Shown: positions 1-7,562 of the stretch, piece after piece | Layout: each line of letters starts with the position of its first letter | How positions within the stretch are numbered: position 1 is the stretch's first letter | Assembly (NCBI GenBank): GCA_035293805.1 | Contig: DATGMD010000054.1 | Span: forward strand, 1 to 53,409 | Origin: JAJPHF01 sp035293805 | GTDB lineage: Bacteria; Chloroflexota; UBA6077; JAJPHF01 | Direction of reading: 5' to 3' | DNA length: 53,409 bases | The notes under the pieces: model-generated | The model's database searches: none | Seen by the model: the letters and a program-made list of their open reading frames with translations, nothing else | What the model was told of the DNA's origin: nothing | Position numbers and translations under genes: made by a program

Positions 1-110
1 GGTTCAACCACCGCCGGCTGCACGGGGAGCTGGGCATGCGCCCACCGGCCGAGTTCGAAGCGCTCCTAGCCCACCCAACCGCTCCACTACTCCCGGCGGC
101 GTCCCAATGA
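1..110 (+). CDS. IS3-family transposase (OrfB), C-terminal fragment
   Basis: An open frame enters from the left edge (codons from position 3) and ends at the TGA at 108-110. It encodes FNHRRLHGELGMRPPAEFEA followed by a short tail. This is the typical C-terminus of the DDE (rve) integrase domain of IS3-type transposases, where (Y/F)NxxRxHxxLGxxxPxxF is conserved. Only about 36 residues are visible, so neither the catalytic triad nor intactness of the element can be judged. Confidence 0.8.
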   Translation, partial: FNHRRLHGELGMRPPAEFEALLAHPTAPLLPAASQ

Positions 111-141
111 GCTGAGTCTCTACAAAACTCGGGGCGGTTCA
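1..141 (+). mobile_element. 3' end of an IS3-family insertion sequence
   Basis: The element enters from the left edge. It consists of the transposase C-terminus (to 110) and a terminal inverted repeat at about 115-141. Read on the minus strand from 141 the end begins TGAACCGCCCCGAG, a terminus common among IS3-family elements. A leftward reading frame starting at 715 runs straight into this end, so position 141/142 is the insertion junction. The other IS end and the target duplication are outside the window. Confidence 0.75.
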
Positions 142-715
142 CATCGTTCCAGTGCCGCAGGTTGAGAAGCGCCTGCACTGGCTCGCCGGCCAGGTGAATA
201 TCCTGGTCCTGGTGGCCGCTGACGGGCTCCGAGACGACGATGGCTCTTTCAATCTCGGCTTGCACAGGTATAGCCTCTGCACGCAGCGCCTCGTAGTTGA
301 TGCTGTTCAGTCGCTGCACTTCGGCCGCGGCGAGGTGCGGAAGCAGCGTAGTCTGAAACGCGCGCATGCCCAGGGCGCGCATGACGTAGATCATGTTGCT
401 TGCGAGGTTGCGGCGCCCTCGGACCACATGGGCGCTGACCATCGAGATGAAGGTGTCGGTAGGACGCTGCTGGCTGAACAGGTGGGCGGTAGCGAATTTA
501 GCATGGTTGGCCACGGGATCGGCTCTGCTTACCTCGAACTCGATCCACAGCCGCCGGGCCCCATCAATCCGTTCCAGAATCACATCTGCTCGTGGGGCAT
601 AGCCCAGCAGGCGCTCCAGGTCGGCCGGCAAGACAGGTGTCTCGTGGCGGCACTGCCACTCATTGGGGGGCTGCCGAGCGAACTCGGCCTGCAGGAACGA
701 GGTCAGTCCGGCCAT
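142..715 (-). pseudogene. hypothetical protein, truncated by the IS3 element
   Basis: A leftward frame starts at ATG 713-715 (MAGLTSFLQAEF...) and stays open for about 191 codons until it crosses into the IS end at 141, then continues into IS sequence. It looks coding: the composition is balanced and it contains patches such as RADVILERIDGARRLWIEFE and ALRAEAIPVQAEIERAIVV. An acidic residue, a strand and an E-x-E patch (about residues 45-60) loosely recall a PD-(D/E)XK nuclease core, but the family is not recognised. It is the last leftward gene of the prophage in the window. The rightward frame at 152-775 is its shadow. Confidence 0.55.
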
Positions 716-835
716 GGCTCGTCTCGGTGGGTTGTGAGGCCCATAACCAGATCCTCGCCCGGCCAGCTCCTCTGAGCTTACGGATGGTCGGCTGGGCGGC
801 ACCGGCTTGCTCCCCACCTTAGCACAATCACCGAA

Positions 836-1529
836 TCAATCGCGGAGGACGAGGCGGCGGGGGGCGGAGCGCTGGGTGCGCTGGCGGGCCTGGAGGGCGG
901 CGAGGTAGCGCTGCTGGTAGGCGGCGGCCTGGGCGGCGGCGGTCTGGCCGCGGTCGCGCTCGTAGGCCTGGCGCTTGCCTTCGTGGGCGTCGATCCAGAG
1001 GAGGGCACGGGCGCAGGTGTGGAGGAGGAGCAGGTCGGTGTCGGCCTGCTCGACGGGAAGGGGGTCGGTGTCGGCGGCGGGCTCGGGGCACTGGGCGGTG
1101 TGGCGCACGACGATGCTCTCGCCGCTCTGGGTGGGGGCGGGGGCGAGGACGAGCTGGTAGCCCCAGAGGTCGTAGCTGTAGGCGCTGGCGCGGGGCTGGT
1201 CGGCGAGGGGGACAGGGTCGAGCGCGTCGCCGCCGACGCGGGGCTGATAGGTGCGGTAGGTGCCGGGCGGGTGCTCGACGCGGACGACTTCGACGAGGCC
1301 GGCGGGGAGGGCGTAGCTGGCCTGGCTCGCCACGGTGGTGAGGGTGGTGGTGCGCTCCCAGGGGGCGGAGCGCGCAAAGTCGCGGATGGCCTCGTTCAGC
1401 CACTCGTTGAGGAGGGCATCGCTCCAGAGGGGGGGTGCCGCCCGTATCGCCCAGCTCGGCGCGCACGAGGGCCCGCCACTGGCCGCGGGTGAGGGAGTAG
1501 CCGAGGGCTGGGGTGAGAGGGATGGTCAC
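836..1529 (-). pseudogene. phage head-tail adaptor-like protein, frameshifted
   Basis: Translation begins at GTG 1529 (MTIPLTPALGYSLTRGQWRA). A run of seven C on the coding strand (about 1431-1437) throws the frame off. With one C fewer it continues LWSDALLNEWLNEAIRDFA and joins the second frame, which ends at 836. The combined product is about 231 residues. The N-terminal 'LLNEWLNEAIRDFAR' helix is typical of phage neck/adaptor proteins (gp6/P22 gp4-like), and it lies in the structural block, but the family assignment is tentative. The lesion could be a true indel or a homopolymer sequencing error. Confidence 0.6.
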
Positions 1530-1581
1530 TGCGGCCCTCCCATATGTCGGGCCGGGCGTCTGGCCCTCGCTTCGCTCGGTT

Positions 1582-1971
1582 TCATGTGTTGGCCACCTGG
1601 TCGTTGGCGAGGAGCGCCACCACCTTCGCGAGCGTGCGCTGGCCCTGGGCGAGGGCCACGATGGCGTCGCGCAGGGCGTCGGCCTTGAGCGCGACGGTGC
1701 CCGCGGCGGCGTAGGCGCTCTGGGCGGTGCCGAGCGCGGCCTGGGCAGTCTGCAGGTCCTGGGCGAGCTCGGCGAGGTTCTTGGGGCGCGTGGCGGGCGG
1801 CGTGGGCGGGGTCACCTGGAGCGCGCCGCCGACGAGCCGCTTGGCGCCGGGCTGGAACAGTTTGGGGATCTCGGCGTCGGCGAGCAGCGCGACCTGGAGC
1901 GGGTCGGGCGGGGGCGTGGGGAACTCGCCGTGCGCCTGCACGTTGCCCTGGGGGTCTACGATCACCTGCAC
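1582..1971 (-). CDS. hypothetical phage protein
   Basis: 129 residues from GTG 1971, with a good ribosome-binding site (GGAGGTCG) just upstream. It starts nine bases after the tail-fibre-like gene ends, so it belongs to the same leftward transcript. The N-terminus reads MQVIVDPQGNVQAHGEF. Residues 60-125 are Ala/Leu/Gln-rich and probably a helical bundle or coiled coil (LAELAQDLQTAQAALG). No known domain is recognised. Position after the tail fibre suggests a small virion accessory protein, which is inference only. Confidence 0.6.
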   Translation of the reverse strand: MQVIVDPQGNVQAHGEFPTPPPDPLQVALLADAEIPKLFQPGAKRLVGGALQVTPPTPPATRPKNLAELAQDLQTAQAALGTAQSAYAAAGTVALKADALRDAIVALAQGQRTLAKVVALLANDQVANT

Positions 1972-1980
1972 GGCGACCTC

Positions 1981-3000
1981 CTAGCGCTTGTACTCGACGA
2001 CGCGGATGACGAGGGACTCGAGGCCGCTGGTGGCGCGGCAGTAGAGGCTGCCGGCCTGGGTGGAGATGACCTGGACCTTGACGGTGTGGGAGCCGACGGC
2101 GAGGCCCGTGCGCAGGACGGGGGCGGCGCCGTCGAAGCCGTTGCCGCCCTTGCCGGCGCCGGCGAAGCCACCGGCGAAGCTGACGGTGACGGTGCCGTCG
2201 AGGACGATGCGGGCGCCGATCTCGGCGTCGGTGGCGGAGGGGAGGACGTAGGCGAAGCCACCGACGTAGATGGCGACGAGGCTGGCAGCGTCGTCGACGG
2301 CGAAGCTCTGGTCGGTGCCGACGTCCACCCAGGTGCTGGCGAAGACGGCGGTGCCGCTGTTGAGGTCGGTGGCGGCTGTATAGTCGAGCTGCACTTTGGC
2401 GATCTGGCCGCCGGTGGCGATCTTCGCCGTGGTGACCGCGCTGGAGGCGAGCTGCGTGGCGCCCACGGCGCCGGCGGCGATCCCCGGGTTCGGATAGGTG
2501 CCGCTGAGGGAGCCGCCCGCGCCCCCGGTCGGCGGACGGCTGTCGGCGAGGCGCGCGTCGTTGCCGGCGCAGGCCTGCTGGGCGCCAGTGCCGAGGGTGC
2601 GCAGGCTGGGGGTGATGGCGGCGCCGTCTTTGTTGGCGGCGGCGATCTCGGCGTCGGTGATGGTGGCGGGGGCGATCTCCAGGGCGGTGATGGTGTCGGG
2701 CAGGATGATGGCGCCGTCGAGCACGTCGGCGGGCACGGCGACGCTGACGTTGCTCAGGGTGACGGGCGTGTAGCCAGCCGCGGTGATGGCCAGGTCCACG
2801 AGCTGGGCGGCGGCCAGGTAGAAGGCGAAGAAGCCGCGGCCGTCGGTGGTGAGCGGGTTGGGGAGCGTCGTGGCGGAGCTGGGGTCGGCGTAGAGGGTGA
2901 GGGGCGTGGTGGTGCCGGGCTGGTAGACGGCGACCTGCGCGCCGCCCAGGGCGTTGCCGAAGGTGTCGGCGACGACGTTGACGTAGAGCGATCTAGCCAT
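1981..3000 (-). CDS. phage tail fibre-like protein
   Basis: 339 residues from ATG 3000. The N-terminal ~90 residues (MARSLYVNVVADTFGNALGG; VYQPGTTTPLTLYADP) resemble a carboxypeptidase-regulatory-like/Ig-like beta domain that attaches fibres. The middle has the fibre signature AGGSLSGTYPNPGIAAGAVG and 'AGNDARLADSRPPTG', seen in many tail fibres. The C-terminal third (about 200-339) is beta-rich and Gly-rich, as in receptor-binding heads. It overlaps the end of the portal gene by 8 bp. It probably binds the host surface. Homology rests on motif recognition only. Confidence 0.75.
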   Translation of the reverse strand: MARSLYVNVVADTFGNALGGAQVAVYQPGTTTPLTLYADPSSATTLPNPLTTDGRGFFAFYLAAAQLVDLAITAAGYTPVTLSNVSVAVPADVLDGAIILPDTITALEIAPATITDAEIAAANKDGAAITPSLRTLGTGAQQACAGNDARLADSRPPTGGAGGSLSGTYPNPGIAAGAVGATQLASSAVTTAKIATGGQIAKVQLDYTAATDLNSGTAVFASTWVDVGTDQSFAVDDAASLVAIYVGGFAYVLPSATDAEIGARIVLDGTVTVSFAGGFAGAGKGGNGFDGAAPVLRTGLAVGSHTVKVQVISTQAGSLYCRATSGLESLVIRVVEYKR

Positions 3001-4423
3001 CGGAGGGCATCCCTGAGAGGGTCTGGACGGGGCCGAGGGTGGCGAGCTCGGCGTGGACGCGCTGCAGCTCGGCCTCGGGGCTCTCGGTGCCGAGCAGGTC
3101 CATGGCGGTGCGGCGGGAGCGCAGGCCGGCGGCGACGAGCTGGACGTTGTTGCGGACCTCGAAGGCGTCGTCGGTCGGCATCATGCTGGGCCAGATGATG
3201 CGGGGGCGCAGGCCGGCGTAGCTCTGGGGCGGGACGAGGCCGACGGCCTCGGCGACGGCCCAGATGAGGCGGGTGCGCTGGCGCAGGGCGGCGGTCCAGC
3301 GGACGCGCTTGCGGAGCGTCTTCTGAATGAGGGGGCGCAGCTCGGTCTCGAGGGCGACGCCGGAGAGCAGGCGGCCGGAGTCGCCGAAGGCGGTGCGCGG
3401 GGTCTCGGCGGTCTCGTAGAGGGCGCGGAGGACCTGGTTGATGTGATCCTGGACGGCGGCGGGCTGGCCCTGCCACTCCAGGAGCTTCACGTCGGCGTCG
3501 CGGGGGACGTCCCAGACGGTGCCGGGGCCGACGGTGAGCGAGTCGTGGTCCTCGACGCCGCGGAAGACGATCGGCGGGTCGGCGTGGAAGCGGATGACGT
3601 CGGCCTGGTCGGAGAAGCGCTCGTCGAGCTCGCGGTTGAGAGCGACGACATCGGCGAGGTCGGAGCGCCCCCAGAAGCTGCCGGGCACCGGCTCGTTCGC
3701 GATGTGGACGAAGGGGATCACGCCGTAGGGGTTGGGGCCATTCTGGACGACGTGGCCGGCGACCTCGACGCGGTACTCGGCGGCGGTCCAGGACTCGACG
3801 ACCTCGGCGCCGGTGCACGGGTCAGCGGGGAGGCCGTAGAGGGTGAGGGCCTGATCGGCGGTGAGCGTGTAGAGGCAGTCTACGTGCTCCAGGGTGATCA
3901 CGTCGTCGGGGCGCCAGGTGGCGAAGAAGCCGGCGGGGTCCACGGCGACGACGCGGACCTGACGGCGGGCGGCGTCCCAGAAGACCTTGTAGACGGCGTC
4001 GCCGAGCACCGCGGCGTTCAGGGCGCACTGGAGATCTACGACATCGAGGTCGCAGCCGTCGGCGACATCGTAGAGAAGCGCCTCGGCGGCCTGCGCCCGT
4101 GCATCGTCGGGATCGTCGGCGCCGCCCGCCGTGGCAAGGACCGGGAGGCCGCGGGCGCCGGTGGTGCGGGGACGGGCCGGCTCGACGGCGAAGCCCAGGC
4201 CGCGGCCGACGAGGAAGGCGACGCCCTTGTCGACGATCGTGCGCGCGTAGTTGACCACGAGGTTGCTGCGGCCGCGGCGCGGCGTGAGGTAGTGCTGGCC
4301 TTCGTAGAAGGCGAGGTGCTGCTGGTAGGCGAGCAGGCGGGAGCCGTCCTGCTGGCGGAGCGCCTGATAGCGGCTCGGCGCGAGCCAGGGGGCGAGGCGC
4401 GCGGGGAAACGCAGGAGAGCCAC
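2993..4423 (-). CDS. phage portal protein (SPP1 gp6-like)
   Basis: 476 residues from GTG 4423, the usual length for SPP1-type portals. The N-terminus has YQQHLAFYEGQHYL and NLVVNYARTIVDKGVAFLVG, the hallmark opening of this family. Further on are VVALNRELDERFSDQADVI and GRLLSGVALETELRPLIQ, the segments preceding the long C-terminal helices. The portal forms the dodecameric DNA channel at the capsid vertex. It lies downstream of the terminase in the same leftward transcript, separated from it by the nucleotidyltransferase/XRE pair and a small zinc-ribbon gene. Confidence 0.88.
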   Translation of the reverse strand: MALLRFPARLAPWLAPSRYQALRQQDGSRLLAYQQHLAFYEGQHYLTPRRGRSNLVVNYARTIVDKGVAFLVGRGLGFAVEPARPRTTGARGLPVLATAGGADDPDDARAQAAEALLYDVADGCDLDVVDLQCALNAAVLGDAVYKVFWDAARRQVRVVAVDPAGFFATWRPDDVITLEHVDCLYTLTADQALTLYGLPADPCTGAEVVESWTAAEYRVEVAGHVVQNGPNPYGVIPFVHIANEPVPGSFWGRSDLADVVALNRELDERFSDQADVIRFHADPPIVFRGVEDHDSLTVGPGTVWDVPRDADVKLLEWQGQPAAVQDHINQVLRALYETAETPRTAFGDSGRLLSGVALETELRPLIQKTLRKRVRWTAALRQRTRLIWAVAEAVGLVPPQSYAGLRPRIIWPSMMPTDDAFEVRNNVQLVAAGLRSRRTAMDLLGTESPEAELQRVHAELATLGPVQTLSGMPSDG

Positions 4424-4426
4424 CGG

Positions 4427-4642
4427 CTACCCTTGCGCGGGCGGCGGAGCGTCGCCGTCGGGCGGGTCGGGCTCGGCTGTGCTCGCGCCGCGGCGGCCAC
4501 GGGCCGGGGCGGCGGGCTCGTCGGGGAGCTGGCCGGTGCCGGCGCAGGTGGGGCAGGTGGCGAGGTCGGGGAGATTCGTAGGGGCCTTGGCGTCGTAGAC
4601 GCGGCGCTGACCGGTGGCGCGGCAGTCGGGGCAGTCGAGCAT
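4427..4642 (-). CDS. small zinc-ribbon protein (DnaJ-type CxxCxxTG)
   Basis: 71 residues if translation starts at ATG 4642, which has GGAGG five bases upstream; an alternative ATG at 4663 adds seven residues. The N-terminal half has two CPxCxxTG-type knuckles (LDCPDCRATGQRR and ATCPTCAGTGQLP), as in the DnaJ zinc centre. The C-terminal half is Pro/Ala-rich and disordered. It ends four bases before the portal start, so the two are probably translationally coupled. The role is unknown; a small zinc-binding accessory protein. Confidence 0.7.
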   Translation of the reverse strand: MLDCPDCRATGQRRVYDAKAPTNLPDLATCPTCAGTGQLPDEPAAPARGRRGASTAEPDPPDGDAPPPAQG

Positions 4643-4714
4643 GTTGTCCTCCAAGAGCGGCATGTCGCTGGAGGACAGGGTAGCGGGCGCGAGCGTTGCG
4701 ACGCGGACGGATGC

Positions 4715-5179
4715 TCAGGAGCCGACGCTGGCGAGCGCAGGTCGGTCGTGCGGGGTGGGAGGCTGCTGGACGCCGATGGTGAGGGTTGCCCCGAGAGCGT
4801 CGACGATGCGCTGGGCGCGATCGAGAGTAATGCCGTGATACTCGTTGCGCTCGTCGCGGGAGACCTGCGCCTCGCTGACGCTGAGCTTCTCGGCGAGCTG
4901 GCGCTGCGTCAGGCCGGTGGCGATGCGCAGCGCGATCAGCAGCTGCCCGAGGCTTGTAAGGCGTGAGAGCTGCTCGAAGTCGCCGCGGCGGACCCGCTCA
5001 TACCAGGCGATCTCCTCGTTGAGCTGGATATGGAAGGAGAGCAGTGGCTCCATGGCGCGCTCGACCTGCTCCGGGGTGAGCCCCCGCTCGATGAGGGCCG
5101 CGCGCTGCTGCGCCGCGTACTCCTGGTCCTCCCTAGCTCGCTTGACCGCCTCCCTGTATTCGGCCTCGCTCCTAATCAT
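4715..5179 (-). CDS. XRE-family HTH protein, probable antitoxin
   Basis: 154 residues from ATG 5179; the frame is open to 5230 but that extension lies inside the upstream gene. The N-terminal half is helical (SEAEYREAVKRAREDQEYAA). Residues about 85-140 form a lambda-repressor-like helix-turn-helix (LTQRQLAEKLSVSEAQVSRD). The start overlaps the stop of the upstream nucleotidyltransferase-like gene by 8 bp, which suggests translational coupling as in toxin-antitoxin pairs. It probably neutralises its partner and represses the AT-rich promoter at 5765-5790. Confidence 0.78.
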   Translation of the reverse strand: MIRSEAEYREAVKRAREDQEYAAQQRAALIERGLTPEQVERAMEPLLSFHIQLNEEIAWYERVRRGDFEQLSRLTSLGQLLIALRIATGLTQRQLAEKLSVSEAQVSRDERNEYHGITLDRAQRIVDALGATLTIGVQQPPTPHDRPALASVGS

Positions 5180-5744
5180 GGCCAGCCTCCCACCTGATAA
5201 GCTGCACGATGCCTTTCGGCTGATGGGCACGGCGTGAGAGGCGGAATGCAGCAGGGAACTGCAGCTCGTTCCCGAACCGGTCCTTGATCCCTGTCAGCTG
5301 GCCGAAGTGGGGGTAGAGCTCCACGCGGTAGTGGTGCCACATCGGTAGCTGCGCCTTGGCCGAGTTCGGGTCGGGCCGGCGGCTCGCTGGCGCCCAGGTC
5401 CAGACCTTGTGCGGGTCTAACGCGTTTAGGTCCCGCTCAAGCTGCCCGGAGGCAAGGTAGAGCAGATCGCATTCGAAGTAGCCATCGACGTCGTTCGGAT
5501 GATCCTTGTCCTCCACGAACGAGCCATCGACGAAGATGCGGTCGATCCCTACCTGCCATAGCTGGCAGACCAGTATCTCCAGGTGGTCTACTAGCCTGGC
5601 ACGCCAGGCTGCGTCCCAGGTTGGCGACCCGACGCCGAGCCCCGTGACCAGATGGGACGCCCGCAGGTCCGCCAGCGTGAGCGGGTAGTCGCCCGGGGGC
5701 AGGACCCCATCCGGGGTGAACGGTGGCAACAGCGGCCGGGCCAT
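5172..5744 (-). CDS. nucleotidyltransferase-like protein (DUF6932-like), probable toxin
   Basis: 190 residues from ATG 5744, with RBS GAGGGAG. The segment IDRIFVDGSFVEDKDHPNDV followed by DGYFECD matches the minimal nucleotidyltransferase core (G-S, then D-x-D), and the layout resembles small proteins annotated as DUF6932; the name is recalled, not searched. It is first in a two-gene leftward operon with the XRE gene, behind its own AT-rich promoter. By analogy with nucleotidyltransferase/HTH pairs it could modify an RNA or protein as a growth-inhibiting toxin or anti-phage effector. The module sits inside the phage structural operon. Confidence 0.68.
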   Translation of the reverse strand: MARPLLPPFTPDGVLPPGDYPLTLADLRASHLVTGLGVGSPTWDAAWRARLVDHLEILVCQLWQVGIDRIFVDGSFVEDKDHPNDVDGYFECDLLYLASGQLERDLNALDPHKVWTWAPASRRPDPNSAKAQLPMWHHYRVELYPHFGQLTGIKDRFGNELQFPAAFRLSRRAHQPKGIVQLIRWEAGHD

Positions 5745-5764
5745 CGCTCCCTCTCGCTCTGAGC

Positions 5765-5790
5765 TTAACTTATTTGTTAAACATTGTCAA
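5765..5790 (-). promoter_or_regulatory. promoter/operator of the nucleotidyltransferase-XRE pair
   Basis: This is an AT-rich island in a G/C-rich region. On the minus strand a perfect TTGACA (-35) lies at 5790-5785. About 16 bases on is a weak -10 that overlaps the inverted repeat TTAAC-N6-GTTAA (5765-5780). The repeat is a plausible operator for autoregulation by the XRE protein. The start codon at 5744 follows within about 25 bases of the predicted transcript start. Confidence 0.55.
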
Positions 5791-5843
5791 TACGATTCAA
5801 TAGGAAGGAATGAAAATCAACGGGTTTGAATACATGCTATGGC

Positions 5844-7250
5844 CTAGCGGCGGGGTTGAGGGTGGCCGGTGGCGCGGCGGAGGGGCGTGACGCGGGCGGC
5901 CTCGGCGACCAGGGCGAGAGCCATGAGGAAGTCGTCGTGGCCCTCGGCGGGGCCCACGTCGAAGGTCATCGCCTGGTGGGCGCGGACGGCGTAGCGGGCC
6001 GCGCGGGCCTGCTGCCAGAAGGCCGCGTGCTCGGGGGACCCGTCGGCGGCGAAGTGGCGGATACGGCCGGCGTTCACCGCGGCGAGTAGGCCGTAGGCGA
6101 GCGCGGACTTGGACTGGGCGGCGAAGACGAACGGCGTCACACGCTGCTCGCCGAGCGCGCCGACGATGAAGCTCGCCACGGCGCCGCCGACGCCGGTGGC
6201 GTCGACCACGACGTGACGTACCTGCCAGACGCGCTTGAGCAGGACCACGAGCTGGGGAATCAGCTCGCGGTGCTTGCGGCCGGTCCAGGCGTAGTGCTCC
6301 ACCAAGTCCAGCTGCGGCTCCTGGACGCCCGGCGCGTCGAGGGCGCTGGCGAGCGTGAGGCGGGCGAGCGTGAGGACGACGGAGTCGCGGCGAGCGAACG
6401 GCTGGAACTCCCCGCCGGCGATCGGCTCGGCTTCCTCCTCGCCGGCGCAGTCGAGGCCGGCCACGTAGAGGGCGCCGGGGGCGGGCTGGCGCTCGCGCGG
6501 GTGAGTGCCCTGGAGCTGCGCGAGGTGGGCAGGACCGAAGAGCCGGCCGGTGCCGGCGACGGGGCGCAGGGCGTACTGGGTCTGGAAGAGCGGGTGGCTC
6601 TCGCCGAGGCGGCTGCGCTCGGCCTCGACGTAGGCGCGGTAGTGGGGATTCTCGGCGGCGCCGGCCTCCCAGTCGTAGGCGAAGTGGCGGCAGACGCCGT
6701 TCTGGGCTTCTAGGTCCAGGTTGTGGGCAGCGGTCTGCTCGAGGAGCGTGGTGCTGTCCCAGCTCGTGCCCCAGAGGATCGTGGTGGCGTTGCCGGTGGC
6801 GCTCATCGGGCGGAAGTCCTTCGCGTACTTCGCGGCGCTGAAGTCCTGCGCCTCATCGATCTCCAGCAAGAGCGACGCCGTGGCGCCGACCACCTGGCTG
6901 GCGTCCTGGCCGCTGAAGAAGAAGATGCGTGCCTGGCCCAGCTCGCGAATGTAGGTGAAGCGCGCACGCACCTTGCCCTTCGTGGGGCCGTTCTGGAGAA
7001 GGGCGTCGAGGCGCATCATGGAGTTGATGAGCTGCGGCTTGAAGGTGGGCGCGGCCTTGACGAGGCTACCGCCCCGCTGCTGGTAGAGCGTGAGCAGGTA
7101 GGCTTCCAGGATCGCGGAGAGCTCATTCTTGCCCATCTGGCGGGCGTACATGACGGTGAACGTGAGGCCGCGGTGGTGGAGGACGCTGTCCACGATTGGG
7201 CCGAGCGGCTCTAGCTGATAGGGGCGGCAGCGTGCGAGAGAGCACCACAC
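5844..7250 (-). CDS. phage terminase large subunit
   Basis: About 468 residues. The ATPase domain has Walker A-like ARQMGKNE (about residues 36-43) and Walker B LLLEIDEAQD (about 127-136). The C-terminal RNase H-like nuclease has acidic patches AGLDCAGE, VVVDATGVGG and GHDDFLMALAL. The enzyme powers DNA packaging and cuts concatemers at the portal. GTG 7250 is the first available start; the product opens directly at RPYQLEPLGPIV, shorter at the N-terminus than many relatives, and the upstream 130 bp hold only repeats. The N-terminus may therefore be damaged. Confidence 0.88.
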   Translation of the reverse strand: MWCSLARCRPYQLEPLGPIVDSVLHHRGLTFTVMYARQMGKNELSAILEAYLLTLYQQRGGSLVKAAPTFKPQLINSMMRLDALLQNGPTKGKVRARFTYIRELGQARIFFFSGQDASQVVGATASLLLEIDEAQDFSAAKYAKDFRPMSATGNATTILWGTSWDSTTLLEQTAAHNLDLEAQNGVCRHFAYDWEAGAAENPHYRAYVEAERSRLGESHPLFQTQYALRPVAGTGRLFGPAHLAQLQGTHPRERQPAPGALYVAGLDCAGEEEAEPIAGGEFQPFARRDSVVLTLARLTLASALDAPGVQEPQLDLVEHYAWTGRKHRELIPQLVVLLKRVWQVRHVVVDATGVGGAVASFIVGALGEQRVTPFVFAAQSKSALAYGLLAAVNAGRIRHFAADGSPEHAAFWQQARAARYAVRAHQAMTFDVGPAEGHDDFLMALALVAEAARVTPLRRATGHPQPRR

Positions 7251-7376
7251 GCGAGAAGAGCGGGGCGCTAGCGAGCACGCGGGCGAGGGCGCGCGCCTGC
7301 CTCGCTTCGCTCCATCGAGGCTCGCTGCGCTCGCGTTCTGTTGCAGGCCGCAACGCTCCTCCTACGCGTTGCGTGT
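7251..7376 (-). repeat. intergenic mirror-type GAGCGAAGCGAG repeats
   Basis: The spacer between the holin-like and terminase genes contains CTCGCTTCGCTC, which reads the same backwards on one strand (a mirror repeat), and the related CTCGCTGCGCTCGC. The same 12-mer occurs at about 1565-1576 between two other phage genes. It does not encode an obvious protein; the role is unknown. Confidence 0.45.
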
Positions 7377-7562
7377 TCACGGCTGGCCCAGCCGCTTGCG
7401 GATCTGGTCGTAGAGGGCGAGTACCAGCGTGATGCCCAGGCCGATCGCGCCCGAAGTCTGCGTGGGAGTGAGCTGCGGCCACCAGCGACGGGGGGCACGC
7501 GGCGGCGCTGGGCGCCGATAGCGGCGGAGGGCGGCGCGCAGGCGCTGGCTACCCGTTGGCAT
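7377..7562 (-). CDS. small membrane protein, holin-like
   Basis: 61 residues from ATG 7562, overlapping the end of the lysin gene by 14 bp. It has a very basic N-terminus (RLRAALRRYRRPAPPRAPRR), then one hydrophobic segment (TSGAIGLGITLVLALYDQ) and a short basic tail. Size, topology and position immediately after the lysin fit a holin or other lysis-cassette membrane protein. No family is recognised, so holin function is inferred from context. Confidence 0.6.
   Translation of the reverse strand: MPTGSQRLRAALRRYRRPAPPRAPRRWWPQLTPTQTSGAIGLGITLVLALYDQIRKRLGQP

Noticed and set aside
152..775. 207-codon rightward frame at the left end
   Set aside because: The minus-strand frame from 715 has better protein-like composition and is cut by the IS end; the rightward frame is its shadow.
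1513..3198. 561-codon Gly/Ala/Glu/Val-rich rightward frame, and the similar 637-codon frame at 3053-4966
   Set aside because: They are antisense to clear phage genes (tail fibre, portal). Long open antisense frames are common at this G+C content and the products are low complexity.
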